Shown here: in pieces, positions 24,588 through 36,019 of the stretch | Position numbering within the stretch: position 1 is the stretch's first letter | How the letters are laid out: each line of letters begins with the position of its first letter | From: Steinernema hermaphroditum | Taxonomy: Eukaryota > Nematoda > Chromadorea > Rhabditida > Steinernematidae | Length of the DNA stretch: 64,000 nucleotides | Assembly: GCA_030435675.1 (NCBI GenBank) | Contig: CM059622.1 | Coordinates: 5,332,001-5,396,000, forward strand | Direction: 5' to 3' | Notes under the pieces: generated by a model | The model's input: the letters and a program-made list of their open reading frames with translations, nothing else | Databases searched by the model: none | Told to the model about the DNA's origin: nothing | Translations under genes and position numbers: made by a program

Positions 24588-27500
24588 TTAACGGCGACGT
24601 CGCCGGGCCTGAGCAATCCTTCTTGCAGCTGGGGCAGGAGCGCCTCTGAAAAGGAGTTCATCTTTGTTGCCTCCGAAAATGACTTACGCAGCAGGAGCTC
24701 CGAACTGTACCAGATTGTTGGAGGGCTCGGCGTTTCCGCCCCCGAAGTTGAACGACGAGGGAAGGTTAGCGCTGAAGTTGAATCCTGCTTGTGTGGGAGC
24801 TGTAGGGGCAGCTCCAAAGTTGAAGCCATTGTTGTTCGGTGCAGGCGCGGACGCACTAAAATTTTGGGTTTTTTGGAGACAAACGTGCTGTAACGTACAT
24901 TCCAAACGACGGGGGATTCGTTTGGGTGTTAGCAGCGCCGAAAGCGAACGATGTCGTCGAAGCTCCAAAGTTGAATCCGCCGGAAGAAGCAGCAGGAGCG
25001 GCTGACTGAGTAGAAGAGGCGTTGCTGGCACCAAACGTGAAGAGACCAGAAGGAGGTGCGGAGGCTGCGCTCGGAACAGGCGCGGTCGCCGTGTTGAAGA
25101 GACCCGACGGTGGAGCAGGCTGACTGTTCGTCGTTCCGAAATTGAGCGTAGAACTGCTCCCAAAAGCAAGTGGCTGAGCAGCAGTAGTGGGCGCTGGCGC
25201 CGGAACTGACGGCTTCGCACCAAAGGCGAGTCCACTAGAGATGGAACTGGAATTGGAGCCGAAGGCAAAGCCTGCAGCCGGGGCATTTGTGGACGCCCCA
25301 AAGCTGAATGCATTCGAAGGCTTCGTCGCAGAAGATTCAGAAGTGGCTGTATTGAAAAGACCAGTAGGAGCAGGTGCTCCGAAACTGTTTGTTTTCTCAA
25401 CTGGAACTGCTGGTTCTGCTGATGGAGCGTTACCAAATCCGAACTTAAGGCTCACTGGAGACGGGAAACATCACGTTTAGTGCAACTGGCTGAACTTACC
25501 GTTAGCATTAGCCGTTGGCTTGAACGCTTTGCTCCCGAAAGCAGATGTAGAAGCAGGAGCGACAGGAGTACTTCCCGGTTTGGCGTGTCCACAGCATGCA
25601 CACTTCTCCGAGCAAGACTCGTTCGCGACGAAACATTCGGAACACGCCCATTTGGTTGTGGCCGATGTTGAAGTAGGAGCGGCAGGAGCACTTCCGGATT
25701 TGACGTGTCCACAGCAAGCACACTTACTCGAGGAAGATTCGTTTGAGACGAAGCATTCGGAGCAGGACCATTGTGTTGTTGCCGTTGGTGTGGGTTTGCT
25801 TGTAGAAGTACTTTGAAGATTCTTACTATCACCCAGTGAGAACAAAGCAACCCCATTTGATGGTGTTTTCTTCTCGGTAGCTACCGGTTTGGCACGTTCT
25901 TCTTCCACGGACTTGGAGTTCAATTGGGCAGCTCCAAGGTTGAAGTCATTGCTGTTCGGGGCAGGCGCGGACGCACTAAAATTGTGGGTTTTTTTTTGGA
26001 GACAAACGTGCTGTAACGTACATTCCAAACGACGGAGGATTCGTTTGGGTGTTAGCAGCGCCGAAAGCGAACGATGTCGTCGACGCTCCAAAGTTGAATC
26101 CGCCGGAAGAAGCAGCAGGAGCGGCTGTCTGAGTAGAAGAGGCGTTGCTGGCAGCAAACGTGAAGAGACCAGAAGGAGGGGCGGAGGCTGCGCTCGGAAC
26201 AGGCTCGGTCGACGTGTTGAAGAGACCCGACGGTGGGGTAGGCTGACTGTTCGTCGTTCCGAAATTGAGCGCAGAACTGCTCCCAAAAGCAAGTGGCTGA
26301 GCGGCAGTAGTGGCTTCGAACGCAGGGCCAGCTCCTGCAGCGGGCGCTGGCGCCGGAACTGACGGCTTCGCACCAAAGGCGAGTCCACTAGAGATGGAAC
26401 TGGAATTGGAGCCGAAGGCAGAGCCTGCAGCCGGGGCATTTGTGGACGCCCCAAAGCTGAATGCATTCGAAGGCTTCGTCGCAGAAGATTCAGAAGTGGC
26501 GGTATTGAAGAGACCAGTAGGAACAGGTGCTCCGAAACTGTTTGCTTTCTCAACTGGAACTGCTGGTTCTGTTGATGGAGCGTTACCAAATCCGAACTTG
26601 AGGCTCACTGGAGACGGGAAACATCACGTTTAGTGCAACTGGCTGAACTTACCGTTAGCATTAGCCGTTGGCTTGAACGCTTTGCTCCCGAAAGCAGATG
26701 TGGAAGCAGGAGCGACAGGAGCACTTCCCGGTTTGGCGTGTCCACAGCATGCACACTTGTCCGAGAAAGACTCGTTCGAGACGAAACATTCGGAACACGC
26801 CCATTTGGTTGCGGCCGATGTGGAAGCAGGAGCGACAGGAGTACTTCCCGGTTTAGCGTGTCCACAGCATGCACACTTGTCCGAGCAAGACTCGTTCGCG
26901 ACGAAACATTCGGAACACGCCCATTTGGTTGCGGCCGATGTTGAAGTAGGAGCGGCAGGAGCACTTCCGGATTTGACGTGTCCACAGCAAGCACACTTAC
27001 TCGAGGAAGATTCGTTTGAGACGAAGCATTCGGTGCAGGACCATTTTGTTGTTGCCGTTGGTGTGGGTTTGTTTGTAGAAGTACTTTGAAGATTCTTTCT
27101 ATCACCCAGTGAGAACAAAGCGACCCCATTTGATGGTGTTTTCTGCTCGGTAGCTACCGGTTTGGCACGTTCTTCTTCCACTGACTTGGAGTTCAATTCC
27201 TGACAAGGCTCACTCGCTTTTGAGTTCCCACAGCAGGAACACTCCTTGGACGATGCAGAGTTCTGAACGGAGCACGCCTTGCACCTCCATTTTCCTCCCG
27301 CAGATGTGGCTTCAATTCCCTTTTCCGGGGCGACAGCAGCGTTGACATCTGCCTCCTGAGAAGGTACGATAAAAATGGAAAAGCTATGATACAAAAAACC
27401 TCATTGCTTATCGAATTCATAGGACCACGCTCAAGTGGCGCTGCGAATTCGAAGTTATCGTCGCTTCTTGGTCCTCTGACAATGGGAGACGAGAAGGAGA

Positions 27501-28392
27501 AATCAAGATTGTTCACATCAATATCCTTGATGATATTCTGCACCTGCATAGATGCTTCTACTTGTGAACAGGTTTGATCTTGCTTCGCTGAGTGGTTTAC
27601 GCTAGGAGCAGCAGACTCTTCTTTTCTTTCGGGCGTAGCCATGAAAGGTTGCATAGCAGGCCGCGAAGGCAATGATAGATGACCGTTCTTTTCTTTTAAT
27701 TCTTCCAGCTTTTTTTCTGGTGTTTTCGAAACTGCGCCATTTGTTTCGAGCTTCCTTAAACTAGAGTGTTATTGCGTTAGAAACGTTTGGAGTACCTGTA
27801 GGGGGCGGCCTTTATCCTTCCAAAGATCGATCCAATCTTCGAAGTACGTTTAGCCTCTGGCTCCTCCTTCTTAAACGTATATGACTTCTTGTCTACCACT
27901 TCACCTAGTGGGCTTTTTTCCACAGTCTTGACAATATCGTCTATAGTGATTTCCTTAATAGGCGTTTTGTGAGTCTTGGGGCCTCTTCTCATCGCCTAAA
28001 TTCACGCAAATGACTTTATTGACGAGAAGTAGTTCACCAACAAGTATGGAACTCATGCCGGACATTTTGTCAAATATTTCCCGAGTTTTGGAGCTCAAGG
28101 AAGTGTTCAAATCGGACCTGTCCAGAATACTTCCGCTAAGCTGACTGGTAGGTGACGAGAGCACTTTGGAGCGCTTGTACTTTTCGGCGCTTGCTTTGAC
28201 CGATTCGGTCAGGACGGATCTGTCCAAGTCATCTTCGGCCTTGACTTTTCGCTGAAAATGCCGTAGTTGCGAAGAGGATCAATAACAAACACAAACCTTA
28301 CGAGAGGCTCCATGTACTGGAGTGGAGGATTCGCCACTCTCCTGGTGAACTATACTGCCGACAACTCCAGAAAGCCAGCTGCGGCCACTCAT
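24588..28392 (-). CDS. NUP153: NUP153-like nucleoporin, copy B, 10 exons
   Basis: Minus-strand exons: 28392-28297, 28251-28042, 27995-27796, 27760-27400, 27355-26653, 26607-26022, 25975-25500, 25454-24899, 24855-24688, 24645-24588. Phases agree, giving 1137 residues. The architecture matches copy A but is longer. N-terminal SRKRKV is followed by four RanBP2-type zinc fingers in exon 5, an FG exon, a chimeric exon 7 that joins the start of the C-terminal FG exon to the middle of a zinc-finger exon (two further fingers), a second FG exon and the same RRRRR C-terminus. Exon 8 and exon 9 of copy A are the same length (556 nt) and nearly identical, down to the adjacent 43-nt intron. The first exons of the two copies are more diverged than the zinc-finger/FG exons, so gene conversion or repeated unequal crossing-over in the 3' half is likely. 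The start follows ctttcag by 5 nt. Confidence 0.88.
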
Positions 28393-30050
28393 GATATCTG
28401 AAAGCTCACGACCAGGTCAAATATATCTCGTAGCTGAGCTTCGCAGAAGGATCACGATTTTCGGAGATGCTTTGCCGTTTATTTTTTTCCTCCACTGAAA
28501 AAAAGGCCCGGTTTGAAGAGCAACACGCAACTTGAACACCGAAGATTTCATATCTATGCCGCTCGCTCGAATTCAAACATGCCAGGAAAAGGGGAAGGCG
28601 TTATTCCTAATAAAACTCTGGCAACAGTTCATAAGCAAACGTAAGGAATTCAGCTTCAATTCACAATAGGAAGCTGATTTTCGAAACTCGTTATTAACCG
28701 CACGTATCTCCAGTGCCAAAAGTAAAGTCAATCGCGTCGAGAGTCAAAAAAATCCAAACTCCCTTCAAGGTTCCATTCAAATTACTTGAGGTTGAGCGGA
28801 ACCTACCGCATAAGGACAATTTACGCGAAGCACACGCAGAAAGAGAGCTGACAACGGCCGCAGTGCGATTAATGATGCTGGCCGCACTACAGTGCAGCGT
28901 TTACGTATAATACCACCTATAACAAGTGCATGCTGATAGGTAGGTAACGAAAGGGCACTCTGTAAGCGCTCCACACAGCAGGTACTTGCGAAGCTAGGGT
29001 TAACGAAAAACACAAAACAATATTATTGGGCAGAAAGTTTGGCATGGGTAATCGAATGAACAAATTCGACAAACGAAATCCTAGAAATCCTATTTCACCT
29101 ACAAAACCATAAAAAGTGGGCACGTGCAGCATCAGCAATACGCAAACACCCACGCGGGAGAGAATTGAGAAGAGATGCAACACGATAAATGGTGGCAAAT
29201 GCACGGCAGAGTGCAGATATCAGTTGTTCACGCGGTTGATCGAAAGTGCAAATTGATAGGTAGCGAAAGGAGTGCGTCACTGTGTCGTACACGAAAGGTT
29301 TCTGGCACAGCTGTCACAAATACAGAGAATCGTCAAAAGCGGGCATCACTCAAGAACCTGTAACAACAAGCCCGTGAATTATCAACCAGTGAAATATCAA
29401 TTCAAGTGGTTCATTCAGTAACACTGTTAGCACAAAATCACAAGAAGTCTCTCTAGAAAAACGAAATTGCCAAAAATGCACAAAATCTCACGAGATGACA
29501 TTCTGGAACAAAGTGCGATCTGCGATTCACTACACCGATAAGCGGTCGAGAGAGAGGAGGAAATGAAAAAAGAGACGAGGACGAACGTCTGGCGTCTATC
29601 GTCTGCCTGCAGAGAGAGAGTCTCCGAGTTCCCACCATCTCTCCCACTTGGAGGCATGACGTCACTAGGCTCCCGAGCCGTCTTTGCGACGCCTTCCGTA
29701 TCCCGAAACAGGCTTCCAGCAGACATAGGTATGCGCGCCAAACGAATGTGTACAATTGGAATCGCTCGAATCGTCGAAAAGCGCGAAAACAGGTAGACGC
29801 CAGGCGTTCGAATCGATGTTTAATTAAGGACTCCCGCCGTCGGGAGAGAGCCGTCTCCCTCTCCGTCGGCGTCTCTCTCCCGTTCGACTCGTGAAGATCC
29901 ATTTCGCGGTGTTTTTAAAACGCTTCTTGGCTGCGCTCCAACGGACCGTATCCTTGCGACGTCGAAATCTGGCGGGAAACGTGACGTTCGATTATATTCC
30001 AAGGCCATTTTACAAAACGACTTTCAAAATGGAGATCGAAACCCGGGTGA
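28393..30050. other. Intergenic
   Basis: No exon chain was found between the 5' end of NUP153-like copy B and the 3' end of the kinase gene. 29.6-30.0 kb is GC-rich. An open frame at 28713 (plus) and several at 29.4-30.0 kb show no domain and no consistent splice partners. Confidence 0.4.
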
Positions 30051-33000
30051 TCACATCAACGTGCATATTTTAGTGGGTGTTGAGAGAGCACTTTTCATGT
30101 TGTTTTTGATGCCCTTCGTCACTTCCTGCTTTGTTTGCGAATCGTAGGCGGGCGGAGGGACCGACTGAATCGCCATCTCCTGCTGCACGCGGTTCAAGTG
30201 CGCGATCTTCGCCTGCAGCTGGTTCATTTCGACGGCGTGCGTTTTGCACGTCGACTCGTGGTTGCTCAGCTTCTTCTTGAGCTCCTCGATCTCCTGAAGG
30301 AGCTTCTGTTCGGTCGACGCGTTCGGCTTGTGGCGGCTCTAAATGCAGGTCATTTCAGTGAACGGAGAAGGGAAGGCGTTTGGAGGCCACTTTACACTTG
30401 ACCTGTTTAACTTATTTTGAACCGGCGGCACCTTCTCTGCAAGATGTTATCAAAACAAGACCCTTCATCAAGTCGTACTTCTCTACACAAAACAATAGTT
30501 TTGCCCCTTATCGACGTGGAACACCTACATAGGCCCAGTTATCGGCTTCTGCCAGCTCCTGTTGAATCCATGGCTCCACGACGGTGTTGTCCGTCGAGGT
30601 ACTGGCAGGAGCCGAACGTCTTCTCTCCGGCTTCCTCGTCGGTTGCTCTCTGAACTCTTTTATAACCATTAGGCCTGGTGAAAAGCGCACATTTTCTTGG
30701 TTGGTGCCACTGTATCTATAACCACGATCACGTTCTTTCCAATGCAGCCTAGGGAAGATAGACGGATAAGCGCCCTGGATCCCTCAGCATCGGGTGTTGA
30801 GTCCAGTCGAAGGATGAGGGTGGGCTGGAGCATGATGCTCCCCGTAGGCATGCTCTCTGTGTTTTCAAATGAAGAACTTTTGGTCCAATTGAAGCGCCTT
30901 GTTTGTAACCGCGACGGAATGAGAGTCCTGAGATGGAAAGATGTGACTTTCGAGGAAGGCAAGGAACCCACTTTTTGTCATCGAAGGTTCCATAGGAGTT
31001 CTCCAGGTCTTCAACGGAAACGTCGTTCTGTTCCGTGCTCTTGGAACCCCAGAAGAAGAGTTTGTTATCAGAAGTGGCGGCCAGGGAGAAGCCGTCGCCG
31101 CAGGCGAGCAGCTAAATATCACTTTCTTATCAGAACGCAATGTTTACTCACCAAACAAGTTTTGTTCAACAACGCTTTCACGGGATTGTAGATATTCCAC
31201 GGCGCATAGCGCTGTCGATGGCCCATCCCCAACTCTCCCACAGCATTTCTGCCGAAGAGGTGAATATGGCCCGATTCAAGGAGCACTCCAGAATGAAAGG
31301 TGCCCAGTTTGACGTCGACTATTCTGGCTGCAAATGGCTTCATCGCTCGTGGCGTCGTAACGTCGTCCACGTCGTCCTTAAAGGGAAAATAAGAGGAGAA
31401 CTGGAAGAGCACGCTTACAGTGACGTCTTTCATGTCGGCAAAGAATCCTTGGCGATGGTTTAGATTGAGTTTGTTGTACTTGTTCGAACCCATGGCCAGC
31501 ATGATCCCAGAGGTGGTAAGAAGAGCCGTGCAGTCGTGGCCACAGCGGACATTCATGATCGTTTGGCCAACGGGGATCGTGATCTGCAAATGCGAGATGG
31601 AAGAGTTCGAATAATCACCGGTCCGAGACCTGTATGGCGGTGGTGACAAAGTTCTCATCACCTGTTCCAAGTCGACCGTTTTTGCCGGATCCCCACACAT
31701 AGACATTCCCTTGAGAATCTATAGCCACGGTGTGTTCATCTCCACAAGCCACGTCAGTGATGTCGACCCTGAGCAAACTGTCGACGACCTTTGGCTTCAG
31801 GCAATCCTCTCCTTTTTCGCCATTTCCCAGATACTTCTGCTGGCCACAAACAAGAACAACGCCTTTTGTGCTGCAAAACAGACTGAATTGGTTTCCTAAA
31901 TCCTTTGGCGACTGAGCGATCTGTGAAGGAGAATGTATACCTGCAGCGATCTTTGATATCCCTTTCCCACTGAGGGCTTCTATGATTGTCGGCGATCCAC
32001 GGGATCGTCGATCCCCAAGACCCAGTTGACCGCACTTATTTTCGCCCCAACTGTAGACCATGTTGTCAGCCGAGAGCACGAGTGTGTGAGTTACGCTGAA
32101 CTCTATCTACAACCAAAGCTTCCAGCCCTCCCCTATCGGAGTGCGGTACCTGTTTGACTTTGATCTTCGGAGGCAGAGAGGGTTCGGGCACCAGAACCAT
32201 GTTCGCAATGTCCAGGTGATACAAAGACGAGCGGCTGTTCGCGAATCGCGCGTCTGAGTCCTTTGACCCGGAATAGGAAATCTTTCTGCCTTTGTGGATG
32301 AACTCTAGGAGTTCTTTGGCCGTTGGCCTTTCTTTGGCGTCAGTCTTCAACATCTGCCTAATGAGGATTTTCAACTTATTACTGTAAGGGCCTTTGACTT
32401 GATTGTATTCAGCCTAAAAGTTAAGAGAGTCTTACATGTAACGCAAAAGATTTTGCCGCCAGCAGGGGTCGAACCTGCGACCTTGGGCTTATTAGACCCA
32501 CGCTCTAACCGACTGAGCTATGGCGGCGCGATTAAACTTCTGCTCCGCCGAACCTACCTTCATGATCTTGTTTACCACCGCAGGCAGATTCGCGCCATCG
32601 AACGTCTTTTGCAGGCAAGCCATCTCGTAGAGAATGCAGCCTAGCGCCCATATGTCGCTCTTCTCGTTGTAGGGCTTTCCCTCGCACATCTCGGGACTTA
32701 TGTAAAACGGCGTTCCAACCACCGTGTGTGCTCCTTGAACCACTGTTTCTGCTGACATGATCTTGCTGATCCCGAAGTCGCCCACTTTCACATCGTTGTA
32801 TTTCGTCAAGAAGATGTTGGCTGTCTAAATAGAGAGTTTCTGCTTGTTTTGTGGTCATAAAAAGACCTTCAAATCTCTGTGAAGAACGCTGTTGTCGTGC
32901 AAGTAGGCTACGGCATTGGTTATCTGATCGAAGAGGCGCATAATTTCGCCTTCTTCGATGTAGTTCTCCACTCTCGTAAGCAGCTGAGCCAACGTGCCAC

Positions 33001-33996
33001 CCTCTGCGTACTCCATTTCGATCATAAGAACGCCGTCTTCTTCAAAAGAGTCGAAATAGCTGATGATGCTGGGATGGTCCAGTTGGGACAAAAGAGTGAC
33101 CTCGTTCAGGGCAAGTTGTCGTTCATTCGAACTGAGCTCATGTATTCGGATTTCCTTGATGATGACCAGCGAATCGTCCTCTTTGCGTCTGTAGAGAACG
33201 GCCATTCCGAAGGCGCCTTTCCCAGCAACGCGGATCCTCTCGTAGCGACTGGTGGCCGACGGAAGTTTCGATTTTACTTGAATGGTGGTGGCGTTGCTGT
33301 TGGTCGTCTTCAGACGAATCAGCTTGTCCACATTGAAATAGATCTGCAGGATTTTTCTGTGAGGAACGGATTGAAAGAAGGGAATACATGTGGGGGGACT
33401 TGCCTGTTGCTGGAGATTGCGTCTTCCGATATGAAGCGATGGATGAAGCGAACAGTTATCTAAACTTGTCGCTTAGTTATTCCTTCAAAAAGAGGCCTTT
33501 AGGACGTTTATACCTACCTTTTTTCTGGTAATATTCTTCAGAATACACTCAATCTCCTCTTCATCTGGAATCGGCGCCGTCAGGAAAATATCGATGAAAA
33601 CCCCTTCGATTGGACAGCGGTCACTTATGAAAGTTCGAAAGAACTGCCGTACCGCCGTCTCTTTTTGGAGCGAATATTTGGAAATTATCTGAATGCACAT
33701 GGCGGATGATGCCAATAAAAGAGCCTCTACCATCTTCTCCACTCCCGAAAGGGAAAGCTGTGAGTTTTCAGTGAGTTGAAGGTGAAGACCCCAGTGTTTG
33801 ACCGGAGCTCGAGATGTGGATTGGAGCAGTTTATCTAAATCGTGGCTGTGTGAAAACGAACTGCCGCGGAAGGAATACCTCTGATGTGGTTGAGGGTGCC
33901 AAATTCATAGTTGTAGTGTACTAAAACGGTGTTCGGAAGGACAGTGGAACGTATCTCCGCAGTTCCGCTGTGCGCTAGCAACACGGAGTTGGACAT
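30051..33996 (-). CDS. NEK8/NEK9-type protein kinase with RCC1 repeats, 14 exons
   Basis: Minus-strand exons: 33996-33879, 33834-33518, 33459-33404, 33356-32867, 32824-32558, 32413-32150, 32106-31941, 31895-31630, 31583-31419, 31376-31152, 31111-30972, 30927-30691, 30649-30529, 30338-30051. All phases agree, giving 1039 residues. The kinase domain starts near residue 195 and has GKGAFG, the VIIK lysine, HRDLK, DFG and GTPFYISPE. RCC1-type repeats follow (for example YSWGENKCGQLGLGD, YVWGSGKNGRLGTGD), then a basic linker and a C-terminal coiled coil (LLQEIEELKKKLS). This order fits NEK9/NEK8-family kinases, which act in mitosis, cilia or, in nematodes, molting and trafficking. The first ~165 residues are an extension I do not recognise. 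Intron 3 is of GC-AG type, and intron 5 holds a tRNA-Ile. Confidence 0.87.
32454..32527 (-). tRNA. tRNA-Ile (AAT), second copy, inside a kinase intron
   Basis: Identical to the tRNA at 9318-9391, including the ~11 nt after the discriminator (AAATCTTTTG), which supplies the terminator. It lies wholly within the intron between kinase exons 5 and 6 (32414-32557) and in the same orientation as the host gene. Confidence 0.95.
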
Positions 33997-36019
33997 GAGC
34001 GGTTATTGTCCGCATCGGTTGCCAACAACAAATATCCGCTCTCTTCGTTTCCATAGGTACGCGCGCAGCCCGCGATTGCGAGCGTTTGACTTCTCGCAGC
34101 ACCAAACCCATTAGTAGTCGAGCAGAAAAGGCTGCCAAAGTTAGAGCATCGAGGCACAAGGCGATATAGCGTTCACTCACAGAATCGTGGAAATACTTGA
34201 AATCGGCGGAATTTTAGAGGAAATTTTGAATTTATGAAAATGCCGGAAAATGGGGAAATTGAAATGGAGCACATTGAACATTGATCGCAAAATAACTGAG
34301 CAATAATCGCCCAAAAATTGAATTGAATTGAGATCCATGATTTATACGTGACTTAATGGGAACACATTTTATTCGGATTCCTCCGAAACCGGAACAGAAG
34401 ACGCGTTGATCGACTATATCGCCACGGAGCACTTCAATCCGAAAAGATTGAAAAAGACGGTGTATGACATCAGTTAAGGTAAAGAATCTTGGTTACGGTA
34501 TATTTCAAAGCGCTCCGTCCCGGCACCTGAGCGTAGCCGACGACTTCCCTAAGCAGACTGTCTAACTACACAAACGTACTTGTTGCTCACATTTTTCAAT
34601 AGTCAATTGCCCAGAGGGGACCACCCACAGCGAAAAGGTTGCTAAAAGCAAATCACTGCCTGTGAGAGTGAAAGGGTGAAATCAACGATTGCACAACAGA
34701 GAGGAAAGGCATAATAAATTTGCCAATTGACAATATAAGGCAACATGAACAGAATTTCACAAGAAAATGCCAAGAAACAAGCAACGAGGAAAAGTGTCTC
34801 GAAACATTTGAGACAACCACACAATATTATAACCGATGAGTGGAGAGTACAGTTTCAGATGAAGGCGACACCTTATGAAGTATCGTTTGTAAACGGCTAC
34901 ATAACCTTGGCTGGCGTGCATTAAGTGTTGTTAGCCAAACGATCAGTTTCCATAAATCCAATAAACGAGGAGCGAATGATGAACCGCTTGTAGTCACACA
35001 TACCACTTTTCTGATCAATAAAGGACTAAAAATGTTTCCCATTCAGACAGTTCCAGACAGCTGCAAAAGCTTGGAAAAATCACGTTTGTAAAGCACACAA
35101 AGCCTACGGGTGTGTATGGTGCCAGCTCTGTTAAATTAGGAATCTGAGCGGAAAGGAACTAGCCTTCTTCATAGACAGCAATAGAAGACTCTTAAATTAA
35201 GGTAAGAATTAGGGATTAAGGTGTATTCATGTATTTGCCATGACATTCTACGCTGACAGAAGTTCTATGAATCCAGGGAAGCACTGCCTTGCGTGGAAGT
35301 CGCTTATCGCCACGGATAATCTAATTAAACGAAGCAGATATATTATTTTTACATCATCATGGAAGGTCGCGTGCACTCAAACAAAACGAACGCCTATGCC
35401 TTGTTTCAACTCAGCTGTGATAAGCCCCTGAAGCAGGTCATCTCGGTACGAGTTTCAAAGTGCTTTCGCTGGTGGAGCAAAAAAAATTGCTGAGAAAAGC
35501 AGCCGTTATCAGGGAAGAGGCAAAGTGCTTCAGTCATCATCACTCTCCAGAACAATCGCCTTCCAGTTATCAGTCAGAGGAGGAGTTGCTTTCCAACTTC
35601 TTGAGAAATGATGCTTCTTTGTGTGTTGTTTATGGATGAGTTGTGGTTGTTTCTTGAGCAACTTGAACCTTCTTATTCTTCAGGGTCTCTCTAATTTACT
35701 TGGGATGTCAGAGTAAGAGGTGACCACTCTCCTATGTAGTAGGCACGATTTTGCTATTTTACATTTTTCCGATCAAAAAGTAACATTCCGCTATCAAAGT
35801 TTCACTCAGAGTATAAAACCGAATCGATCATTTTGCTACACTATGCAGTCGTCCGTCCTCTTTATCGGTTCTTACTTCGCGTTGTCGATCTAGAGAAGCC
35901 TGCTGCTGCCGTTGGGACCGTTTAACTGATAATCAGTTCGTTTAATCGCCGCCGTGGCTCCACTCGACCGCCGCTTTTTGTCTTCTTCTCCTCTTCCACT
36001 CGCTTTTTCGGTTTCAGGG
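33997..36019. other. Intergenic between the divergent kinase and ABC transporter genes
   Basis: AT-rich and without recognisable exons. Near the right end is a probable promoter of the ABC transporter (listed separately). Confidence 0.4.
35812..35860 (+). promoter_or_regulatory. Probable TATA-type promoter of the ABC transporter gene
   Basis: TATAAAA at 35812-35818 is followed about 26-32 nt later by a pyrimidine-rich start-like sequence (ctacactatgcag). An ATG at 35844 opens a 16-codon upstream frame ending before the trans-splice acceptor at 36018, so it would be removed with the outron if trans-splicing occurs. Inferred from motif and distance. Confidence 0.45.

Noticed and set aside
28880..29290. 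Short similar strings (tgataggtag, acgaaagg) suggesting a repeat pair
   Set aside because: The similarity is too short and scattered to call.
31895..31941. Reading the RCC1 region as one continuous exon from 32106 to 31630
   Set aside because: It is open throughout, but the 45-nt segment interrupts an RCC1 repeat and is bounded by gtatac and ttag. Splicing it out keeps phase and joins AAG to NQFSLFCS.
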